Origin: Streptosporangiaceae bacterium
Lineage (GTDB): Bacteria > Actinomycetota > Actinomycetes > Streptosporangiales > Streptosporangiaceae
NCBI GenBank assembly: GCA_030040415.1
Contig: JASHTT010000545.1
Span: 1 to 11,720, forward strand
Length of the DNA: 11,720 nt
Direction: 5' to 3'
The notes under the pieces were generated by a model. It ran no database searches, was not told the origin of the DNA, and saw only the letters and a program-made list of their open reading frames with translations. Position numbers and translations under genes: made by a program. Positions 1-5,582 of this stretch are shown here, one piece after another; the first letter of the stretch is position 1, and each line of letters starts with the position of its first letter.

Positions 1-607
1 CAGCGCGGCTAAGAAGGGCAGCGCCAAGCAGATCATCGACCCGATCGCGCCGCAGGCCGGGTCGGGCACGCTGTCGTTCTGGATGGAGACCGCGCTCAGC
101 CTCCCCAGCGACGCCCAGCCGACCTGCTCCAGCCAGTACAAGAACTCGCAGACCGACCCGACCGCGGTGCCTGAGGAGAACGAGGGCATCAGCAAGGCGT
201 TCCTGCTCTCCAACGGCAAGCCGAACCCGAACGTCCTGTTCCCGTTCTCGGTCGGCTTCTGGGTCGCCCAGCAGTACCACTCCCGCGTGTGCGGCAAGGC
301 GGCCAAGAAGGGCCAGAACGACTTCGGCTGCGACGAGAACGGCATCCTGCTGCTGAACGGCATCGCGGGCACCCCGCCGACCGTCACCAACAAGACGACC
401 GGCGCGGTGAGCATCAACCCGCAGTTCGACCCGACCTTCCAGCGGACGCTGTACGACGTGGTGCCGTACAACACCGCGGCAAGCCCGATCTCACCGGAGC
501 TGAGGAAGTTCTTCGGCTCCAAGGGCTGGCTCTGCCAGACGAACCAGCACTCCATCATCGAGGACTACGGCTTCCTGCCGATCTCCACGTGTGGAAAGGT
601 GAGCTAA
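1..607 (+). CDS. PstS-like secreted substrate-binding protein, C-terminal part (5' end outside window)
   Basis: The reading frame is open from the window edge (first full codon at base 2) to TAA at 605-607, giving about 200 residues of the C-terminal half. The motif QAGSGTLSFW near bases 53-82 matches the phosphate-contacting Ser-Gly-Thr loop of PstS-type type II periplasmic binding proteins (RSDGSGT in classical PstS). Further on are an N-P-x-F block, the segment RTLYDVVPYN, and a Cys-containing end (WLCQ ... STCG). I recall this layout from actinobacterial secreted PstS-like proteins. Unlike the two binding proteins downstream, it ends right after the fold, with no stalk, transmembrane helix or basic tail, so it is probably soluble or anchored at its unseen N-terminus. 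A strong hairpin follows 25 bp after the stop, so it probably belongs to a separate transcription unit. The ligand is not certain: phosphate is likely, but another oxyanion is possible. Confidence 0.75.
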   Translation, partial: SAAKKGSAKQIIDPIAPQAGSGTLSFWMETALSLPSDAQPTCSSQYKNSQTDPTAVPEENEGISKAFLLSNGKPNPNVLFPFSVGFWVAQQYHSRVCGKAAKKGQNDFGCDENGILLLNGIAGTPPTVTNKTTGAVSINPQFDPTFQRTLYDVVPYNTAASPISPELRKFFGSKGWLCQTNQHSIIEDYGFLPISTCGKVS

Positions 608-632
608 CCCGGATCACCGAAAGATGATTGAC

Positions 633-670
633 CAGCCGTGCGTGCGGCTTCACAGCCGCACGCACGGCTG
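633..670 (+). terminator. Perfect 17-bp hairpin, probable intrinsic terminator without U-tract
   Basis: Bases 634-649 (AGCCGTGCGTGCGGCT) and 654-669 are exact reverse complements around a TCAC loop. C633 pairs with G670, giving 17 bp without a mismatch. It lies 25 bp after the stop of the upstream binding-protein gene. No T-run follows, which is common for GC-rich actinobacterial terminators. The stem is symmetric, so it would also form on transcripts from the other strand. Confidence 0.7.
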
Positions 671-782
671 TGTCACCACTGGTGCCCTATCGAGGGTTGT
701 CTACCTGGCGCAGAACTTCGGTTTCGCCCAGCAGAGTCGGTAGGTATCCTCCTCGACAGGACCCTTTCCATATCAAGTCGAT

Positions 783-826
783 CTGTTTGCTATCCGTTCA
801 CTTGCTGTTTGAAGACTAGTTAACCG
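783..826 (+). promoter_or_regulatory. Candidate Pho box (PhoP/PhoB-type direct repeats)
   Basis: Four heptamers start exactly 11 nt apart: CTGTTTG (783), CCGTTCA (794), CTGTTTG (805) and CTAGTTA (816). Read in the Streptomyces convention, the same array gives units such as GTTCACTTGCT (796) and GTTTGAAGACT (807). PhoP/PhoB response regulators bind tandem direct repeats with this 11-nt period, with GTTCA-type cores in actinobacteria. The position upstream of a pst operon is where such a box is expected. The array ends about 10 nt before a possible -10, so the box could take the place of a -35 element, as in E. coli Pho promoters. The last unit is the weakest. Binding by a PhoP protein is inferred. 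Confidence 0.6.
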
Positions 827-836
827 AGTCGAAGAA

Positions 837-842
837 TATGTA
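837..842 (+). promoter_or_regulatory. Candidate -10 element of the pst promoter
   Basis: TATGTA lies about 10 nt downstream of the last Pho-box-like repeat and 60 nt upstream of the preferred pstC start. It is only a loose TANNNT-type match in an A+T-rich patch. The call rests mainly on its spacing from the repeats. No matching -35 is apparent, as expected for an activator-dependent promoter. Confidence 0.3.
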
Positions 843-902
843 TTGGCCCGAGGCGGCATGGCTGCTTCCTGCAGGGCCTGCAGCGCTGGGAGGAACACTG
901 GC

Positions 903-1904
903 ATGGCCGTCACAGTGACGTCGGTGCGGCCGGTGCCTGCGGATGATGACGTTCCGCGTACAGTCGTGTCGCGATCGTCACGCAGCGACGTGGTGTTCCG
1001 GGCGGTTCTGCGGATGGCCGGCTTGTCGAGCTTCGTCATAACGGGCCTGATCCTTGCCTTCCTCATAGTGCGGAGTGCCTGGACGTTCGAGGTCGACGGC
1101 TTGGGCTTCTTCACTAAGCAGGAATGGATCTTCAGCGGGAACGACTTCGGCATCGGCGGTGTGCTGCCGGATACGCTGATCATCGCCGTCATCGCCAGCG
1201 TGGTGGCGATCCCGATAGCGCTGGCGACGGCGATCTTCATAGCGGAGTACGCACCAGGCAGGCTGCGCCGGGTGCTGGTCGCGGTGATAGACCTGATGGC
1301 CGCGATTCCGAGCATCATCTACGGCGTCTGGGGTCGCTATTTCCTCATGCCCCGGATGGCAGGGACTGCCGACTGGCTGGCGCGTCACCTGTCCTGGTTC
1401 CCGCCGTTCAAGGTCACGATCCAATACACCTCGTCGACCTTTATAGGCTCGCCGTTCATCGCTGGCCTCGTGGTCTCGCTCATGGCCGTGCCGATCATCA
1501 CCTCCCTGTCACGCGAGGTCTTCGCGCAGGCGCCGCAGGGCGAGCGAGAGGGTGCCTATGCCCTCGGGTCGACGCGATGGGGGATGGTCAGGACCGTGGT
1601 CATCCCGTTCGGCCGGGGCGGCGCCACCGGCGCCTGCATGCTGGGCATCGGCCGCGCGCTCGGCGAGACGATCGCGGTCTTGCTGATCGTCAACCCGATC
1701 CAAAGCGCTAACTGGCACATCCTGCAGTCCGGCGGTAACTCGATCGCTGCGCTGATCGCCGGTGACTGGAGCACGGCTGGCGCGCACGAACTCTCCGCGC
1801 TGATGGCCGCCGGGCTGGCCCTGTTCGCGCTCACGCTGATCGTGAACTCCTTGGCGTCGATCATCATCAACCGGTCGCGGTCCGGCGCCGCTACCGCGGA
1901 CTGA
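903..1904 (+). CDS. pstC: Phosphate ABC transporter permease PstC
   Basis: This is one of the two membrane subunits of the high-affinity phosphate importer; it pairs with PstA and couples to the ATPase PstB. The chosen start gives 333 residues. Transmembrane segments are visible near residues 40-58, 88-114, 124-145, 183-201, 243-263 and 297-320. The PstC hallmark LMAAIPSIIYGVWG is at 131-144. The EAA loop that contacts the ATPase (EGAYALGS ... IPFGRGG) spans about 216-240, followed by GIGRALGETIAV (248-259). ATG 903 is preferred because GGGAGGA (888-894) lies 8 nt upstream; extensions to 858 or 843 add poorly supported residues. It is the first gene of the operon, behind a candidate Pho box, and pstA follows after 28 bp. 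Placing pstC ahead of any pstS differs from the usual pstSCAB order. Confidence 0.93.
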   Translation: MAVTVTSVRPVPADDDVPRTVVSRSSRSDVVFRAVLRMAGLSSFVITGLILAFLIVRSAWTFEVDGLGFFTKQEWIFSGNDFGIGGVLPDTLIIAVIASVVAIPIALATAIFIAEYAPGRLRRVLVAVIDLMAAIPSIIYGVWGRYFLMPRMAGTADWLARHLSWFPPFKVTIQYTSSTFIGSPFIAGLVVSLMAVPIITSLSREVFAQAPQGEREGAYALGSTRWGMVRTVVIPFGRGGATGACMLGIGRALGETIAVLLIVNPIQSANWHILQSGGNSIAALIAGDWSTAGAHELSALMAAGLALFALTLIVNSLASIIINRSRSGAATAD

Positions 1905-1932
1905 TGGGCGGCATGATGAACGGAAACCTACG

Positions 1933-3081
1933 ATGACGGCGGTGTCGACAGGCGCGGTCGCAGAGCAGAGTGGCCGGCCCGCCGCGAGCGAAGAGCCAAT
2001 TCGCATCAGGACGATCACCGCCGAGGACGTATTCACGCTGCTGGGCGCGGCGGTCGGGTCGCTTGGCCTCACGTGGCTGGTCTACGAGCGGGTAATGCCG
2101 TGGAGCGGCGCCTTCGGCTTCTGGCTCTGCTGGTACCTCGTGTTCGGGCTGTTCTACTTCGTCGCTGCCGCGATGCAGTGGGGAGGGCTCGTCGTCCGGG
2201 ACAAGACCCTCGCCGTGCTGGTCAGCAGCGGCGGGATCTTCGCCACAGCCGTGGTGGTCGACCAGCTCGGCTACAGCCTCGTCAAGGGCCTCGCAGCGAT
2301 TACGCACGTCAACTTCTGGACCCAGACGATGGTCGCCACGGGCCCGCTCGAGCCGCTGAGTTCGGGCGGCATCCTGCATGCCATCGTGGGCTCGCTGGAG
2401 CAAATCAGCCTGGCCACCCTGTTTTCCGTGCCGCTCGGTATCGCGTCGGCGGTGTTCCTGGCCGAAGTAGGCGGGCCGCTGGCGACGCCGGTGCGGACTC
2501 TGGTGAACGCCATGACCGCCTTGCCGTCCATCATCGCCGGGCTGATGATCTACGCGCTGGTCGTGCTCAGCCTGGGGCTGCGGCAGTGCGGCTTCGCCGC
2601 GGCGCTGGCCGTGGCGATCGTCATGCTGCCGACGGTCACCCGTGCGTCCGAGGTGGTGCTGCGGATCGTGCCTGGCACGCTGCGCGAGGCGTCGTTCGCG
2701 TTGGGCGCCAGCCACTGGCGCACCGTTCGGAAGGTCATCCTGCCGACTGCGCGATCGTCCCTCTCGACGGCCGTCGTGCTGGCGATGGCACGCGGCATCG
2801 GCGAGACCGCCCCGGTGCTGCTGGTAGCCGGCACGTCCAACGTCATGAACGCGAACCCGTTCCACGGCTGGCAGGCGACGCTGCCGACGTTTATCTTCAA
2901 CAACATCTATACCTACGGCGACTACAAGAGCTTCGTCGAGCGCGCATTCGGCGCCGGGTTCGCGCTCATGCTGGTCGTCGTGGTGCTTTTTGCCATAGCG
3001 CGGTTGCTCGGCGGCGCGCGGCCAGGAGAGCTGAGCAAGCGGCAGCGGCGCCAGTTGGCGCGGCAGGCGGCGCGGTCATGA
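1933..3081 (+). CDS. pstA: Phosphate ABC transporter permease PstA
   Basis: This is the second membrane subunit of the phosphate importer, 382 residues. The C-terminal 240 residues are typical PstA: TALPSIIAGL (195-204), LPTVTRASEVVLR (232-244), the EAA loop REASFALGASHW (251-262) with ILPTARSS (269-276), and ARGIGETAPVLLVAG (286-300). An FIFNNIYTY segment follows, then a last membrane helix at about 341-360 and a basic tail. The N-terminus is longer than I expect for PstA (commonly near 300 residues) and carries about three extra hydrophobic segments (about 35-51, 61-80 and 93-112) before the core. The ribosome-binding site is weak (GGAAA at 1922-1926), so translation may depend on coupling to pstC. 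Its TGA overlaps an ATG of the next frame (ATGA at 3078-3081). Confidence 0.92.
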   Translation: MTAVSTGAVAEQSGRPAASEEPIRIRTITAEDVFTLLGAAVGSLGLTWLVYERVMPWSGAFGFWLCWYLVFGLFYFVAAAMQWGGLVVRDKTLAVLVSSGGIFATAVVVDQLGYSLVKGLAAITHVNFWTQTMVATGPLEPLSSGGILHAIVGSLEQISLATLFSVPLGIASAVFLAEVGGPLATPVRTLVNAMTALPSIIAGLMIYALVVLSLGLRQCGFAAALAVAIVMLPTVTRASEVVLRIVPGTLREASFALGASHWRTVRKVILPTARSSLSTAVVLAMARGIGETAPVLLVAGTSNVMNANPFHGWQATLPTFIFNNIYTYGDYKSFVERAFGAGFALMLVVVVLFAIARLLGGARPGELSKRQRRQLARQAARS

Positions 3082-3119
3082 TGCAGCAAAACCATCCCGC
3101 TGACGTGGTGAGGAAGCGT

Positions 3120-5582
3120 ATGCGCTCGAGTTTGGTAAGAATCGCTGGCGCGGGCCGCCTGTGCGCGGTGGTCGGGGCCCTGTTGATTTCGGCGGGCCTG
3201 GTGCTGCTGCCCTGGGCGGCCGGTGCTGCTCCCGCCGCATTGGCCGGCACTACTGCCCAGCATGCGGCTGGGTCAGCCACCAGTGCCTCGCACCACGCGG
3301 CCGGGTCGCATGGCGCAGTGGTCCGTGGCCCGCGGCTGTGGATCCCTGACCTGAAGACCGGTGACGGGAAGCTAAATTCAGGCAGCAGCGTCACGGTTTC
3401 GCAGGTCAATGACCTCGATTTCCAGTCCGTCGACGTGTCCTGGAAGGGATTCCCGCCGACAACTACCGGCGGAGTGCCCGAAGACGAGCCGTACTACAGC
3501 GGAGATATCGCGAACCAGTACTACACGGTTGTCGTGGCAGAGTGCAAGGGAACCGATCCGACGAATCCGGGCGAGTGCTGGGGCATCAACTCCGGCGGGC
3601 TTCAGAACAATCTGAACGAAGGCGGACTCATTCCGCGCGCGGGCAGCAATTTCAATACTTCCTACGCCGCTACCGGCACTACCGGTACTGGCGAGGTCGA
3701 TTTCGAGGTCTATACCAGCGTCCAGTTGCCGCAACTGCACTGCGGTCCCAGTAGCCCTTGCTCGCTAGTTGTCATCCCGGATGACGGTGGTAACCCGGGT
3801 GGCCTGGGTAACCCGGCGAGGGACTGCAGCGACCATAGCGGTGACTATGAGTTCGGCTACGAATGGGCGGAAGACCAGAACGCCAACCAGTTTAACAACG
3901 CCAGCACCATCGCCCCGTGCAGCTGGGATGACCGCATCGTCGTGCCACTTCATTTCGGGCCCTTGCAGGGCACTTGCCCGGTGCCGAAGACCTACGACGT
4001 AACGACCGAAGGCTCTCCCATGCTCTACCAGGCGATGTCTTCCTGGCAGAGCAAGCTGTGCGGTGGTGGCAAGAACTCAATCAGCATCCTGTACGACTCT
4101 GCCATTTCGGAGACGTCGGCGATCGGCGCCTTCGAGGATGGCGATACCGACGTCGCGCTGACGACGCTTCCGGCGACAGGTAAATCAAGCCGGAAGTTTA
4201 CGTATGCCCCGGTGGCGATTTCGGCGGAGTCTGTCGCGTTCTGGGTCGACAACCCTGCGACGGGGGTGGCGTACAGCCAGCTGAAGCTCGACCCCACGCT
4301 CGTGCTCAAGCTGATCACGCAGTCGTACGACTGGGGTAGATGGGGTTGCGGTGCGAATTTCAACGGTGGCGGGAAGTGTGACAAGGACGTCGAGAACGAC
4401 TACACGACCATGTTCGATGACCCTGAGTTCATCAAGCTGAATCCGAAGATCAGCACACCCCTCTCGCTGGCAGACGGCGGAGCGGAATTCCAGTACGAAC
4501 AGCCGACCACCCTCTACGGCTTGAGCGACCTGAACTGGACACTCACCAGTTGGCTCGCCGCCAACAAGCCCGCGATGGCGTTCCTGCACGGCGCCCACCA
4601 GGGACCCGAGCACGTGAACACCGCGTACAAGGACATGGTCTTGCCAACGTTCTCGCTGACGCCAATGGACGGCTACGAGGCTTACCAGCTGTATTACGGC
4701 CAGTCCGAGACGCTGCAGGGTGTCGCGAGCGAGTACCAGGTGGTGAACACCTCGACGGCTCATTACGAAAACGCCTGCAGCCCGTCGGAGCCGGGGTGCA
4801 GCCCGAATCCCGGGGAGAACCCAGAAAACCCCGGGGAGCGGGACCTGTTCGCGATCCTCGATCAAGGGGACGCTTCCGCGTTCAACCTGCCGGTGGCCTC
4901 GCTGGAGAATGCCGCAGGCAACTACGTCACGCCGACCAACGCAACGATGTCCGCTGCGGTCAATCACGACATGGTGACGGCCAGCAACGGGATCACCCAG
5001 CAAGTCAACCCGACGGCCAAGGTCAAGGACGCCTACCCGCTGACGATGGTTGTCTACGCGATGGTCCCGACCAGCGGCGTCAGCAAGAAGACCGCCCAGA
5101 AGATCGCCCAGTGGCTCGACTACGTGGCCGGTCCGGGCCAGACTCAAGGACGGGCGGTTGGCGAGCTGCCACCGGGGTTCCTGCCACTGACAGCTAAGCT
5201 GCGCGCGCAGGCTCGCCAGGCGGCTGACGAGGTGCTGCACCAGACCGGAGACAAGTCGGGCAAGAGCTCGACCAGCCCGAGCCCCAGTGCGAGCACGACT
5301 ACGAGCGCGACTAGCGCCTCGAGCCCTGCGGCGAGCACTAGCTCAAGTCCCAGCGCCAGCGGCAGTGTGTCGCCATCGCCGTCGAGTACCACGTACGTGC
5401 GCCTGGGCGACGTGGCCGACCCGTCCGGTACCGGCATCGCCAGGTACGCCCTGCCGGTGCTGCTCATCGCGGGCGGCGTGCTCGCCGTGGCCGGTTCGCT
5501 CACGATTTTGCTTGGTCAGGATGGCGGCGCCGCCGGGCTCGCACGGCTGCGCCGGCTGCGGCTTAAGAGGAGGAAGAAGTGA
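3120..5582 (+). CDS. Large membrane-anchored PBP-like protein with neocarzinostatin-like N-terminal domain
   Basis: From ATG 3120 it has 820 residues. I chose this start because GAGGA (3110-3114) lies 5 nt upstream and it gives a compact signal sequence (hydrophobic core about 14-40). ATG 3078, which overlaps the pstA stop as ATGA, would add 14 residues and is also possible. Residues about 85-225 resemble the neocarzinostatin beta-sandwich, including Cys pairs 142/153 and 208/214. Residues about 286-700 look like a PstS-type binding fold: EGSPMLYQAMSSWQ (297-310), an LDPTLVLKLI helix (390-399), DAYPLTMVVYAMVP (637-650), and a closing helix pair. A Ser/Thr/Pro stalk (711-757), a transmembrane helix (about 776-799) and a basic tail (RLRRLRLKRRKK) follow. 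The usual phosphate motifs (SGxG, ASD, RxDGSGT) are absent, so its ligand is unknown; it may be an auxiliary or structural receptor. It overlaps pstS by 4 bp. Confidence 0.85.
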   Translation: MRSSLVRIAGAGRLCAVVGALLISAGLVLLPWAAGAAPAALAGTTAQHAAGSATSASHHAAGSHGAVVRGPRLWIPDLKTGDGKLNSGSSVTVSQVNDLDFQSVDVSWKGFPPTTTGGVPEDEPYYSGDIANQYYTVVVAECKGTDPTNPGECWGINSGGLQNNLNEGGLIPRAGSNFNTSYAATGTTGTGEVDFEVYTSVQLPQLHCGPSSPCSLVVIPDDGGNPGGLGNPARDCSDHSGDYEFGYEWAEDQNANQFNNASTIAPCSWDDRIVVPLHFGPLQGTCPVPKTYDVTTEGSPMLYQAMSSWQSKLCGGGKNSISILYDSAISETSAIGAFEDGDTDVALTTLPATGKSSRKFTYAPVAISAESVAFWVDNPATGVAYSQLKLDPTLVLKLITQSYDWGRWGCGANFNGGGKCDKDVENDYTTMFDDPEFIKLNPKISTPLSLADGGAEFQYEQPTTLYGLSDLNWTLTSWLAANKPAMAFLHGAHQGPEHVNTAYKDMVLPTFSLTPMDGYEAYQLYYGQSETLQGVASEYQVVNTSTAHYENACSPSEPGCSPNPGENPENPGERDLFAILDQGDASAFNLPVASLENAAGNYVTPTNATMSAAVNHDMVTASNGITQQVNPTAKVKDAYPLTMVVYAMVPTSGVSKKTAQKIAQWLDYVAGPGQTQGRAVGELPPGFLPLTAKLRAQARQAADEVLHQTGDKSGKSSTSPSPSASTTTSATSASSPAASTSSSPSASGSVSPSPSSTTYVRLGDVADPSGTGIARYALPVLLIAGGVLAVAGSLTILLGQDGGAAGLARLRRLRLKRRKK

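Larger units (their letters stand above)
671..902 (+). other. Intergenic promoter region before pstC
   Basis: This stretch between the hairpin and pstC is clearly richer in A+T than the neighbouring genes, particularly 765-845, as expected for a promoter. It contains an 11-bp inverted repeat CACCACTGGTG (674-684), the 11-nt-periodic heptamers at 783-822, and a candidate -10 near 837-842. An in-frame ATG extension of pstC exists inside it (858), but its ribosome-binding context is worse than at 903. I see no RNA gene and no convincing small coding region on either strand. Confidence 0.55.

Noticed and set aside
674..684. CACCACTGGTG inverted repeat as a regulator operator
   Set aside because: It is only 5-bp arms around one base, lies right after the hairpin, and has no second copy or match to a known operator that I recognise.
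843..902. N-terminal extension of pstC from 843 or 858
   Set aside because: The added residues are not PstC-like, and the ribosome-binding site GGGAGGA is correctly spaced for ATG 903.
2073..3077. In-frame open extension upstream of the large PBP-like gene, giving a protein of about 1169 residues
   Set aside because: It overlaps pstA entirely in another frame, its translation is Arg/Ala/Gly-rich with no family character, and a good signal sequence with a ribosome-binding site begins at 3120.
4791..4840. CCGGGGAGAACC-type direct repeats as a mobile-element or CRISPR trace
   Set aside because: They encode the in-frame peptide NPGENPENPGE in the large PBP-like protein and are best read as local low-complexity coding sequence. 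No CRISPR array or insertion sequence is visible anywhere in the window.
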